Shown: positions 41,505-49,718 of the stretch, piece after piece
Layout of the letters: each line of letters starts with the position of its first letter
How positions within the stretch are numbered: the first letter of the stretch is position 1
From: Actinokineospora bangkokensis
GTDB taxonomy: Bacteria; Actinomycetota; Actinomycetes; Mycobacteriales; Pseudonocardiaceae
Reading direction: 5' to 3'
Assembly: GCF_001940455.1 (NCBI RefSeq)
Contig: NZ_MKQR01000026.1
Span: 554,351 to 618,350 of the forward strand
DNA: 64,000 bases
The notes under the pieces: model-generated
Told to the model about the DNA's origin: nothing
Database searches by the model: none
The model's input: the letters and a program-made list of their open reading frames with translations, nothing else
Program-made: the position numbers and the translations under genes

Positions 41505-42268
41505 CGGCGTCCCGGTCCGCGCGGTTCGACGACGACGATCGGTTCCCGGCTGGTCTGCGCCGGGATGAGCGCGGCGGCGAGCGCGGCACCGGCCCCGCGC
41601 GGCGGTCGCACCGGGCTGCCGGGGGTGGAGACCAGCCGGGCCAGGGCGGCGGCGGTCGCGGAGGCGCCTGCGAGGACGGGGCCGACCGGGTGCGGCCGGG
41701 GCTGCTCGCCGGGGGCGCCGCGCAGCGCGTCGAGGGCGTCGGCGGTGCGGGCCGCGGCCTCGTCGTGCCCGGCCGCCAGCGTGCGGGCCGTGCGCAGCAC
41801 CTCGTCCAGCTGGGCGCGCAGGTCGGTGACGGCCGCCTCCGCCGCGGCGTGGTGCACGCCCGCGGCGGCGGCCGCGGTGGGCGTGGCGGCCAGGTCGAGC
41901 GCGTTGCGGGCGGTGTGGGCGTCGTCCTCGGCGTCGGTGATCCCGGCGCGCAGCCGCCGGGCGCGGGCGTCGAGGTCCGAGGCGACCCGGCGGTTGTCAG
42001 CGAGCACCTGGGCCCACTCGTCGAGCAGGCGGGCGGCCGCGCGCAGCCGGGTGGCCACGGCGTCGACGTCGGTCGGGACGGCGGCGGCGCGGGCGGCGAA
42101 GGCGTCGGCGGCGGCACCGCCCCAGCCCTCGGCCGCGGCCGTCGCGCGCTGGACGGCGGGCGGCACCTGGCGCAGCGCGTCGGCGGCGGCGACCTGCTCG
42201 GCGGCCGCGGCGGCGACCGCCCCCGGGTCGCCCGGCGCCGGGTCGAACCCCAGCCCTGGATGGCTCAC
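41501..42268 (-). CDS. WXG100-like type VII secretion substrate
   Basis: A 255-residue Ala-rich helical protein. The hairpin tip WxG is visible as AAAEGWGGAAADAF (Trp near residue 49), between helices AVAAAAAEQVAAADALRQV and DVDAVATRLRAAARLLDEWAQV. It is longer than canonical WXG100 proteins (about 100 residues): a second helical part (residues 100-200) and a Pro-rich tail follow. It lies downstream of a smaller YxxxE protein, the usual partner order. GTG start. Confidence 0.65.
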   Translation of the reverse strand: MSHPGLGFDPAPGDPGAVAAAAAEQVAAADALRQVPPAVQRATAAAEGWGGAAADAFAARAAAVPTDVDAVATRLRAAARLLDEWAQVLADNRRVASDLDARARRLRAGITDAEDDAHTARNALDLAATPTAAAAAGVHHAAAEAAVTDLRAQLDEVLRTARTLAAGHDEAAARTADALDALRGAPGEQPRPHPVGPVLAGASATAAALARLVSTPGSPVRPPRGAGAALAAALIPAQTSREPIVVVEPRGPGRR

Positions 42269-42335
42269 CGGCCCACCCTCCCACGCGCTGCCCCGGCACG
42301 GCCCGCCCGTGCCCGGTCGATCACCCGCACGGCCG

Positions 42336-42623
42336 TCAGGGGCGCAGCCCGCGCAGGGTGTCCGCCGCGTCCTCTTCGGCCTCGACGTAGGCGGAGCCGG
42401 TGCCCGCCAGCGCCGCGGCGGCGGCGGACAGCGCCGAGCGCGTCCCGTCCAGGGCCGCCGCCGCGTCCTCGGTGAACGCGGTCAGGGCCGCAGCCAGCCG
42501 GGGCGGCCCCGCGTGGGCGGGCAGCGCCCGGTCCAGCGCCGCCTCGGCGAGAGCGTCGGCGGTGTGGCGCAGGTGGCGCTCCGCGACGGCCAGCTCGGCG
42601 GGGTCCGCCCGGTAGCCGCTCAC
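42336..42623 (-). CDS. EspC/WXG100-like small secreted protein
   Basis: A 95-residue helical hairpin without the WxG tip but with a C-terminal YxxxE motif (SAYVEAEEDAADTL), the secretion signal of type VII substrates. The size and layout fit the EspC/'type VII secretion target' family. The GTG at 42621-42623 overlaps the stop of the PPE-like gene by 4 bp. It probably pairs with the WxG protein encoded 67 bp downstream. Confidence 0.65.
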   Translation of the reverse strand: MSGYRADPAELAVAERHLRHTADALAEAALDRALPAHAGPPRLAAALTAFTEDAAAALDGTRSALSAAAAALAGTGSAYVEAEEDAADTLRGLRP

Positions 42624-43906
42624 GCGCCGAAGACGGGCGGGTAGGCCGGGGGCAGGTCGTCGAAGAAGTCCATGCCCTCCTCGTACTTGTTCTTGTGCTC
42701 GCCGTCCTCTTCGCCCTGCGCGCCCGCGCCACCGGGGGCCATGCCGGGCATCATCCCGGAGCCCCCGCGGCCACCGGTCGCGGCTTCGGCGGCCACGGCG
42801 GCACCCCGCGGCAGGCCTGCGCCCGCCCCGGCACCCGCGCCGCGGCCACCAGCCCCGGCACCGGCCTCCGCGGCCGCGCCGCCTCCAGCGCCGTACCCGC
42901 CTGCCCCGTAGCCGCCGGGCCCGAAGGCGCCCACGCCGACCCCGCCGGTGCCGCGGGTGTAGTCCGAACCGCCCGCGCCACCGGGGCCGAAGCCGCCCGC
43001 GTACCCCGGGCCGTAGCCGCCGCCCGCCCCGCCCGGACCGCCGGGGGAGGTGCCGCCGGGCGAGGTCCCCGCCCAGCTGGGGCTGGTGCCGCCGTCGAGC
43101 GGCGGGCCGCTCGGGTCGGTGCCGCCCTGGTCACCGGGGCCGCCCTGGTCGCCCGGCCCACCGGGGCCGCGCGGGGGCTGGGGCAGCGGGGTGACCGGGT
43201 GCTCCTTGACGTCCACCGGGGACAGCGGCGCGTCCTGCTTGGGCTCGAACACCGGCAGCCGGTCGTGCACGTCCTGGCTGCGGCCCGCGTAGGCCTCCAT
43301 GACCCGGACCGCCTCGGCCTTGGCCGCGTTGCGCTCCTCCAGCTTGGGCCGCTGGTCGTCGGTCATCTGGGCGAGCATCGCGGCGCTGGCCGGGTCGTTG
43401 CCGACCTTGACGTCGTAGCCGTTCATGAAGTTGGTCTCGGCGTAGTAGTACACCGGCTCGGGCATGGCCGTCTGCGCCCGCGCGATCGCCCGCCCGTACT
43501 CCGACAGGCCAGCGCCGATCTGCGAGGCGGTGTGCCCCGCGGTGTCGGCCCACTGGGTGAGCTGGGTGTTCGACTCGGCCGCGCGCACCGCCGCCGGGCC
43601 GCGCCAGGTCTCCAGCAGCCTGCCCATCACCCGGTGCACGCCCGCGGTGGTGTCGTTGATGGACGACGACAGCTCCGCCCAGCTCTGCGCCTGCGCCCCC
43701 ACGTTGTCCGGGCGGGCCTTCATGACCATGTTGTACAGCTCGGGGTGGGTGTAGGCGTCCCACCGGATGCTGGCGAAGTCCTCGACGGACCGGTTGCGCT
43801 TCTTCACCTTGGCGCGCCGCGCGTCCTGGCGCTCCTGCTTGTCGCTGCGCCCGTGCAGCTCGGAGTAGTAGCCGCCGCGGATCGGGTGCCTGCGTTCCTC
43901 GGCCAT
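42620..43906 (-). CDS. PPE-like type VII secretion protein with glycine-rich tail
   Basis: The 428-residue protein has a conserved helical N-terminal region of about 230 residues: WDAYTHPELYNMVMKARPDN resembles the entry of PPE-like domains, and LLETWRGPAAVRAAES contains a WxG tip (WRG near residue 95). From about 235 the sequence is a Pro/Gly-rich tail with repeats of GPGGxG and YGAGG, ending in an acidic EEGMDFFDDLPPAYPPVF segment. It follows a YxxxD gene by a 1-bp overlap, the PE-PPE order. Confidence 0.7.
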   Translation of the reverse strand: MAEERRHPIRGGYYSELHGRSDKQERQDARRAKVKKRNRSVEDFASIRWDAYTHPELYNMVMKARPDNVGAQAQSWAELSSSINDTTAGVHRVMGRLLETWRGPAAVRAAESNTQLTQWADTAGHTASQIGAGLSEYGRAIARAQTAMPEPVYYYAETNFMNGYDVKVGNDPASAAMLAQMTDDQRPKLEERNAAKAEAVRVMEAYAGRSQDVHDRLPVFEPKQDAPLSPVDVKEHPVTPLPQPPRGPGGPGDQGGPGDQGGTDPSGPPLDGGTSPSWAGTSPGGTSPGGPGGAGGGYGPGYAGGFGPGGAGGSDYTRGTGGVGVGAFGPGGYGAGGYGAGGGAAAEAGAGAGGRGAGAGAGAGLPRGAAVAAEAATGGRGGSGMMPGMAPGGAGAQGEEDGEHKNKYEEGMDFFDDLPPAYPPVFGA

Positions 43907-44388
43907 CAGAGGGTCCCCCTGTGCACGGTGGTCATGCCGTCGGCGATCTGGGTGAAGGCCTGCGCGCGCTCGGCGTCGGTGGCGGTGTAGGCGGCCAGCG
44001 CCTCCCCGATCCAGGTGCGCACCTGCGCGACCTCCGCGATGTACTCGTGCAGCGCGGCCTCCACGCCGCCCTCGGCGTCGGCGCGGTGCAGGAACTCGCG
44101 GCGCATCGGCGCGGCGACCGGGCCGGTGCCGTCGTGCAGCGGCTCGGTGAGCGAGCGGGCCAGCGCGAGCTGCGCCTCCAGCTGGGACTGCAACGCGCCC
44201 AGCTCGGCCTCGGTGGCCTGGAGCTCGGCGGGGCTGAGCTGGACCCCGTCCATGTTCTCGCCCTGGACGGAGTGGTCGCCCCTGGCGGTCTCGCGCACCC
44301 GCTCGGGCACGGCCGCCACCCAGTTGCCGTCGCCGCCGCGCTCGCGCGCCAGCCGCTCCAAGCCCTGCTCCGTGCGGACCCGCGTCAT
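43906..44388 (-). CDS. PE-like type VII partner protein (YxxxD)
   Basis: A 160-residue helical protein (QLSPAELQATEAELGALQSQ, then EAALHEYIAEVAQVRTWIGE) with YTATD near the C-terminus, matching the YxxxD/E export motif. GGAGGG lies just before the ATG. It is the first firmly predicted gene of the operon and likely forms a heterodimer with the PPE-like protein. No WxG tip of its own. Confidence 0.6.
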   Translation of the reverse strand: MTRVRTEQGLERLARERGGDGNWVAAVPERVRETARGDHSVQGENMDGVQLSPAELQATEAELGALQSQLEAQLALARSLTEPLHDGTGPVAAPMRREFLHRADAEGGVEAALHEYIAEVAQVRTWIGEALAAYTATDAERAQAFTQIADGMTTVHRGTL

Positions 44389-44854
44389 CAGCCCTCCAAC
44401 GCCGCCGGTGGGGAGTTGTCCGGCCCCACTCCTGCCCGGTAACAGACTGGCCTGCCCCGCCGCGTGGTTCCACCCCCACCCGCCGGTAGTGCACAGGTGA
44501 GCACGTACCACGCACAAACCGGCAACAACCGCGCCCACCCAGCTCGTGCCGCGTTCTCCCTGGTGGCAGCGGCCCTCACCACGGCGGCGCCGGTCCGCCC
44601 GCCTGCGGGGACGGCGGGTCGGCCCGCCCGCCCCGGACCCCCGGCCCCGGGACCTGCCCCGGGTGGCCGAGCACCAGCCCGGCCAGCCGCTCGGCCAGCT
44701 CCGAGCAGCGCTCCAGCGCGGCGACCGCGTCTTCGTCCACACCCCGACGGTGCGGGGTGCGGGGGTGGGCGCGCGAGCCCTGGTGCACGCACGCGCAAGG
44801 CCGGTGCACGCCGTGGGGGTCCGCCGACCGCCCGGACTAAGTTACCCTCCAGTA
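44389..44854. other. Divergent intergenic region
   Basis: 466 bp between the PE-like gene (minus) and the thioesterase gene (plus). It may hold one 54-residue open frame on the minus strand (44576-44740) and a short dyad overlapping the thioesterase start. Otherwise I see no feature. Confidence 0.55.
44576..44740 (-). CDS. Possible 54-residue protein upstream of the type VII substrate operon
   Basis: From a GTG at 44738-44740 the frame reads MDEDAVAALERCSELAERLA, an amphipathic helix, then a Gly/Pro-rich tail to a TGA at 44576. Third codon positions are almost all G/C, as in the neighbouring genes, but that also holds for shadow frames here. GGGG precedes the start. It is weakly supported; the gap to the next gene is 187 bp. 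Confidence 0.3.
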   Translation of the reverse strand: MDEDAVAALERCSELAERLAGLVLGHPGQVPGPGVRGGRADPPSPQAGGPAPPW

Positions 44855-44855
44855 A
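44842..44855. promoter_or_regulatory. TTAC-N6-GTAA dyad overlapping a start codon
   Basis: TTAC-CCTCCA-GTAA is a short inverted repeat whose last A is the first base of the thioesterase ATG. Dyads of this type are used by TetR-family regulators of lipid genes in actinobacteria. The TAAGTT just upstream could be a -10 element, giving an almost leaderless mRNA. Confidence 0.4.
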
Positions 44856-45439
44856 TGACCCGGACGACCGAGCAGCCCTGGCCGCCGCTGCCCACCGAGG
44901 CACCCGAGCGCCACGCCGACGCGCCCGCCGCGGGCACCGACCTGCCCTCGCACTACGCGCACTGCTTCGGCTGCGGCGAGCGCATCGAGCAGGGCCTGCA
45001 CCTGCGCACCACGGCCTGCGAGGGCGTCGCGATCCGCTCCACCTTCACCGTCACCGCCGCCCACCAGGGCGCGCCCGGCCTCGCCCACGGCGGGCTGCTG
45101 GCCTGCGCGTTCGACGAGGCGCTGGGCGCGGCGGTGGCCAACCTGCTGCGCAGGCCCGCGGTGACGGCCAAGCTGGAGACCGAGTTCGTCCGCCCGGTGC
45201 CGGTCGGCACGACCCTGCACATCGACGCCCACCTCGACGGCGTCGCGGGCCGCAAGGTCTACGTCTCGGCCGAGGGCAGGCTCGGCGGCGAGGACGGCGA
45301 CGTGGCGGTGCGCGCGCGGGCGCTGTTCGTGCAGGTGAAGCTGACCCACTTCCTCGAGCACGGCAGGCCGGAGGACCTGCGCAAGATCGCCGCCGACCCC
45401 TCGCTGCTCAACCGGCGGGCCGTGGAGCTGAATCCGTAA
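44855..45439 (+). CDS. Hotdog-fold thioesterase (PaaI/THEM4-like)
   Basis: The 194-residue protein has the hotdog core: CFGCGERIEQGLHLR (about residue 34), AHQGAPGLAHGGLLACAFDEALG with the HGG(L/A) motif and catalytic acidic residue, LETEFVRPVPVGTTLHIDAHL and VYVSAEGRL. It likely hydrolyses an acyl-CoA. The CFGC segment is common in the THEM4/PaaI-like branch. There is no strong ribosome binding site, in keeping with a near-leaderless transcript. It is 9 bp upstream of the metallophosphoesterase gene. Confidence 0.8.
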   Translation: MTRTTEQPWPPLPTEAPERHADAPAAGTDLPSHYAHCFGCGERIEQGLHLRTTACEGVAIRSTFTVTAAHQGAPGLAHGGLLACAFDEALGAAVANLLRRPAVTAKLETEFVRPVPVGTTLHIDAHLDGVAGRKVYVSAEGRLGGEDGDVAVRARALFVQVKLTHFLEHGRPEDLRKIAADPSLLNRRAVELNP

Positions 45440-45448
45440 CCTGGCGGC

Positions 45449-46642
45449 ATGCTCTTCGCCGTCCTCGGCCTGCTCGTCGTCCTCCTGCACTACTACCTCT
45501 GGAAGAGGCTGGTGCGGGACGTGTTCACGAGCGGGCGCGCGCGTCTGGTCGGGACGGTCGTCCTGGTGGTGCTCGTCGTCTGCGTGCTGGCCACCCTGAC
45601 CCTGGCCAGGGTCGTCCCGCCGCAGGTCGGGGCCTGGTTCGCCTGGCCCGGCTACATCTGGCTGGCGCTGTTCCTCTACCTCATGCTCGCGCTGCTGGTG
45701 CTGGAACTGGTGCGGCTGGCACTGCGCCCGTGGGTGCGCGCCGACCCCGCCGCGGCGCAGGCGGAGCCCACCACCGCGGAAACCGAGGCAGAGCCGCGAA
45801 AGCCCGTCGTGGGGCGCCGGGTGTTCCTCGCCAGGTCCGCCGCGGTGGTGGCGGGTGTGGCGTCGGCCACGACCGTCGGCGTGGGGATGGGCACAGCGCT
45901 GGGCGGCCCGCAGCTCAAGCGGGTGCCGGTGCCGGTGGGCGGGTCCGCGCTGCGCGGCTACCGGATCGCGGTGGTCTCCGACATCCACCTGGGGCCGATC
46001 TCCGGCCGCGCGCACACCGAGCGGATCGTCCGGGCGATCAACGAGACCGAGCCGGACCTGGTCGCCATGGTGGGCGACCTGGCCGACGGCTCGGTGCCGG
46101 AACTGGGCGAGGCCGCCGCCCCGCTGCGCGACCTGGTTTCGCGCGAGGGCACGTTCTTCGTCACTGGCAACCACGAGTACTACAGCGGACACGAGCAGTG
46201 GATCACCGAGCTGGAGCGCCTGGGCCTGCACTACCTGCGCAACGAGCACACCCTCGTCGCGGGCGACCGGCTGACCCTCGCGGGCGTCCCGGACGTCACC
46301 GGGAAGTCCTTTTCGGACGCCCCGGACATCCCCGAGGCGTTGCGGGGCAGGCGCCCCGAGCTGCCGACCGTGCTGCTGGCCCACCAGCCGGTGCAGGTGG
46401 CGGACGCCGCGGCGGCCGGGGTCGACCTCCAGCTCTCCGGCCACACCCACGGCGGGCAGCTGTGGCCGTTCCACTACGCCGTGCGCGCCGCCCAACCCGC
46501 CGTGTCCGGTCTGTCGCAAGTGGACGGCACGTGGCTGTACGTGTCCAACGGCGCCGGGTTCTGGGGCCCGCCGGTGCGCGTGGGCGCCCCGCCGGACATC
46601 ACCGTCGTCGAGCTGGGCGGCCCGTCCCAGGGCCCGTCCTAG
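45449..46642 (+). CDS. Membrane metallophosphoesterase (YkuE-like)
   Basis: The 397-residue protein has three N-terminal membrane segments (residues 1-15, 33-55, 66-92), a linker with an Arg-Arg stretch (GRRVFLARSAAVVAGVASAT, Tat-like or a fourth anchor), and a calcineurin-like phosphoesterase domain. Metal ligands are Asp178-x-His180 (VVSDIHLGP), Asp210 (VGDLAD), Asn241-His242 (TGNHEYY), a His in LAHQP and GHTHGG. The domain is probably external. The natural substrate is unknown. Its stop overlaps the pknG stop by 4 bp (convergent). Confidence 0.87.
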   Translation: MLFAVLGLLVVLLHYYLWKRLVRDVFTSGRARLVGTVVLVVLVVCVLATLTLARVVPPQVGAWFAWPGYIWLALFLYLMLALLVLELVRLALRPWVRADPAAAQAEPTTAETEAEPRKPVVGRRVFLARSAAVVAGVASATTVGVGMGTALGGPQLKRVPVPVGGSALRGYRIAVVSDIHLGPISGRAHTERIVRAINETEPDLVAMVGDLADGSVPELGEAAAPLRDLVSREGTFFVTGNHEYYSGHEQWITELERLGLHYLRNEHTLVAGDRLTLAGVPDVTGKSFSDAPDIPEALRGRRPELPTVLLAHQPVQVADAAAAGVDLQLSGHTHGGQLWPFHYAVRAAQPAVSGLSQVDGTWLYVSNGAGFWGPPVRVGAPPDITVVELGGPSQGPS

Positions 46643-49600
46643 GTGATCGTGCGCGGGCGGATCGCGTTGGCGCGGTCCACCAGCGCGTGCCGCTCCTCGA
46701 CGGTGCCCGCGAGCCGCGCCAGGCCCCGGTAGCAGGCCTCCAGGCCGAACCGCAGCTCCCGCTCGTCGAGCCGGTGCCCGAGCACGGTGCGCGGCGAGCC
46801 CGCCCGCGCCCCCGAGCGCACCCACCGGTGGGCGGCCTCCAGCACGTCGGCGGCCAGCCGGGTGCGCCGCTCGGCGTCCAGCGGCAACCGCTCCAGGCGG
46901 GCGGCGGCGTCGTGCAGGTCGGCCTCGGCGACCTGGTCGTGCCCGTCCGGCTCGGCCGCGCGGACCTTGACGCGGATGGCGGCGACCTGGGCGTTGAGGT
47001 GGTGGGCGGAGGTGTCGGGCACCTGCTCCAGCACCTCGATCGCCCCGCCCCGCGCGCCCTGGGCCAGGTACACCCTGGCCAGGCCGAACGCGGCGCTGAC
47101 CACCGAGCGGTCGGTGCGCCACACCAGCTCGTAGAACCGGGCGGCGGCGAAGTGGTCGCCCGCCTGCTCGGCGCTGGCCGCCAGCGCCAGCTTCGGCGCC
47201 AGCTCCCCGGGCACGGCGTCGTAGACCCGGTCGAACGCCTCGCGCGCGGCCGCCGGGTCGCCCGAGACCAGGGCGACGAGCCCGTGGAACCAGTCCGGCC
47301 GCCACTCCGCCGGGTCGGTGGCGAGCCTGCGCGCACCCTCCAGCTCCGAGCGCGCCGCCCGCAGGTCGCCCTGCTCGATGCGCGCGCGCACCAGCCGCAG
47401 CCGCACCTCGATGGAGTCCTGCGGGGCGCTGTGCAGCGCCGCCACCAGCTCCGCGGGCTCGGTGGCGGTGATGCTGGCCAGCACGGTCGCGGCGTGGTCG
47501 TCGGTGTCGACCAGGGGCAGCGGCAGCACGCTGGCGACCTCCGCGGCGGGCGGCAGCGGCAGCACCGGCCCGTCCCCGCGCCCCACCGACGCCCCGAACG
47601 AGCGGGTGTCCACCCCGAACACCGCCGACACCCCGGGCCGGGGCCGCCCGGTGCCCAGCGCCATGACCTCGCGCAGCACCCCGGTGAGCTGGTCGGCCAT
47701 CTCGCCCGCGGAGGTGAACCGCTTGAGCGGGTCGGCGTGCGTGGCCCGCTTGAGCACCCGGTGGTAGCTGCCGAACAGGGCGAACAGCGGCTCGGCGTCG
47801 GGGCCGGGAAGGGTGTGCTTGTACCGGGTGGTGTACCCGGCGAACTCGATCGACAGCACCGCCAGGGTCCGCCCGACGGTGTAGATGTCGGAGGCGACGG
47901 TGGCGCCCTCGGTCGCCAGCTCGGGGGCGGCGTACCCGGCGGTGAAGAACAGCGGGCTCTCGTAGTCGTCGGTCTTGCGCACCGCGCCGAGGTCGATCAG
48001 CTTGAGCTGCTCCCCGGTCTGGATCACGTTGTCCGGCTTGAGGTCGCAGTAGAGCATGTCGATGCTGTGCAGGTAGCCGATGGCGGGCAGGATCTCCAGC
48101 CCGTAGGCGATCACCTGCCCGATCGGCAGCGGCTCGGCGCGCCCGGTCACCCGGTGGTGCTCCAGGGCGAGCTGGCGCAGCGACTGGCCGCCGACGTACT
48201 CCATGACGATGTAGCCCACCAGCGACCCGGTCTGCGGGTCCGGGTGCTGCACGAAGTTGTAGATCTTGACGACGTTCGGGTGCTCCACCTCGGCCAGGAA
48301 CCGCCGCTCAGCCACCACGCTGGCCATCGAGGTGGCGTCGCCGGTGTCGATCAGGCCCTTGAGCACCACCCAGCGCCCGGACACGTTGTGGTCCTTGGCC
48401 AGGTAGATCCACCCCAGCCCGCCGTAGGCGATGCTGCCCAGCACCTCGTACTGCCCGCCGACGAGGTCCCCGCGCACCAGCCGCGGCCGGAAGTTGAACG
48501 CCTGCCCGCACGTCGGGCACGTCCCCTCCGGCGACCCGCCGCGCCCCACCTCGGCGCCGCAGTTGGTGCAGAACCGCTTGTTCTCCGCCACCACCGGGTC
48601 GTCGAGCACCGCGCTCGCCGGGTCCTTCGGCGGCACCGGCGGCACCTCCACCAGCCCCGCCCCCAACCGGCCCCGGGCGCTGGCGCGCGACGCGGTGCGC
48701 CGACCGGTCGTCGGGAACGCCCCCGACCCGGTGCCCGGCACCGCCTCCCCCGGCTGCGTCGGCTCCGGCCGGACCGGCTCCCCGTGCTGGGTCGGCTCCG
48801 GCTCCTCCACCCGCGGCGGCTCGATGCTCTGGGTGAGGGTGGGGATCTCCAGCACGCTGGTCGGGTGGTCGTGCCCGTGGAAGTCGTCGTCTTGGGCGTT
48901 GTCCTGGGCGTCATCAAGGGATGGGTGGGGCGGGTGGGGTTGGGGGGCCACCGGCCGCAGGTGCTGCTCGGTGGGCGCCGAGCGCGGGCGGGTGTGCTGG
49001 TCGGTGGGGGCGGCCGAGGCGGGCCTGGGCTGCTGCTGGGTGGGCGCGTGCGCGCCGGGCCGCCGGTGTTGCTCGGTGGGCGCCGCCGGACCCCCTGCCC
49101 GCGCGTGCTGCTCCGCGGGCGGACCTGCGTGCCGCCCACGCCCATCGCCGCCGGGTGCCTGCCTGCCCGGACCGTCGAGGCGCCGCTGCTGCTCAACCTG
49201 GCCGCGCCCACCGTCGCCGCGGCCCTGCTGAGCGGTGCCCTCCGGGCGTCGGTGCTGCTCGGTGGGCGCACCCGGGCCGCCGGGCCGCTGCTGGGCAGGG
49301 CCGTCGGGGCGTCGGTGCTGGTCGGTGGGGGCTGGGCGGGCGCCCGGCTGCTGGGGCGGGCCGGGCGGGGGCTGGTGGGCGGGCCTGGGGTGCGTGCCCG
49401 TGCCACCGCGCTGGTCGCCCTGGGGCGGGCGTGGTTGCTGGTCGGTCGGCCCGGGGCCACCCGGGCGACCCTGGGGTGGCCACGGCTGGCCCGCCCACTG
49501 CGGTCCGGGGCCGCCCCGCGGCGCGGGCCCGCCGCCCTGCTGACCGGGGGCGGGCGACCCGCCGCCCCGCTGCTGCCACCCGCCCGGCGGCAGCGGCCGG

Positions 49601-49716
49601 GAGCCGCTGCGCTCGCCAGGGGCCTGCCGCGGGCCGGTCCGCTCGTCCGGGCGGGGGCGGAAGGGCAGGTCGGGGCGCGGGCGGTCGTCCGGCTGGGGTG
49701 CGAGGTCGTCGGCCAC
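46639..49716 (-). CDS. pknG: Serine/threonine protein kinase G with extended disordered N-terminus
   Basis: PknG senses amino-acid supply and controls the TCA cycle through a GarA/OdhI-type FHA protein. The 1025-residue protein has a disordered Pro/Gln/His-rich N-terminus (1-375), a rubredoxin-like site (CTNC at 383-386, then CPTC), the kinase domain (VLKG lysine, CDLKPDN with Asp558, DLG instead of DFG) and C-terminal TPR helices (about 760-1025). Mycobacterial PknG is near 750 residues, so the excess is N-terminal, with repeats such as PTEQHRRP and PTDQH. The segment HPTSVLEIPTLTQSIEP may hold the threonines that bind the FHA partner. GTG start overlaps the upstream stop region; the operon is glnX-glnH-pknG. 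Confidence 0.92.
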   Translation of the reverse strand: MADDLAPQPDDRPRPDLPFRPRPDERTGPRQAPGERSGSRPLPPGGWQQRGGGSPAPGQQGGGPAPRGGPGPQWAGQPWPPQGRPGGPGPTDQQPRPPQGDQRGGTGTHPRPAHQPPPGPPQQPGARPAPTDQHRRPDGPAQQRPGGPGAPTEQHRRPEGTAQQGRGDGGRGQVEQQRRLDGPGRQAPGGDGRGRHAGPPAEQHARAGGPAAPTEQHRRPGAHAPTQQQPRPASAAPTDQHTRPRSAPTEQHLRPVAPQPHPPHPSLDDAQDNAQDDDFHGHDHPTSVLEIPTLTQSIEPPRVEEPEPTQHGEPVRPEPTQPGEAVPGTGSGAFPTTGRRTASRASARGRLGAGLVEVPPVPPKDPASAVLDDPVVAENKRFCTNCGAEVGRGGSPEGTCPTCGQAFNFRPRLVRGDLVGGQYEVLGSIAYGGLGWIYLAKDHNVSGRWVVLKGLIDTGDATSMASVVAERRFLAEVEHPNVVKIYNFVQHPDPQTGSLVGYIVMEYVGGQSLRQLALEHHRVTGRAEPLPIGQVIAYGLEILPAIGYLHSIDMLYCDLKPDNVIQTGEQLKLIDLGAVRKTDDYESPLFFTAGYAAPELATEGATVASDIYTVGRTLAVLSIEFAGYTTRYKHTLPGPDAEPLFALFGSYHRVLKRATHADPLKRFTSAGEMADQLTGVLREVMALGTGRPRPGVSAVFGVDTRSFGASVGRGDGPVLPLPPAAEVASVLPLPLVDTDDHAATVLASITATEPAELVAALHSAPQDSIEVRLRLVRARIEQGDLRAARSELEGARRLATDPAEWRPDWFHGLVALVSGDPAAAREAFDRVYDAVPGELAPKLALAASAEQAGDHFAAARFYELVWRTDRSVVSAAFGLARVYLAQGARGGAIEVLEQVPDTSAHHLNAQVAAIRVKVRAAEPDGHDQVAEADLHDAAARLERLPLDAERRTRLAADVLEAAHRWVRSGARAGSPRTVLGHRLDERELRFGLEACYRGLARLAGTVEERHALVDRANAIRPRTIT

Positions 49717-49718
49717 GG

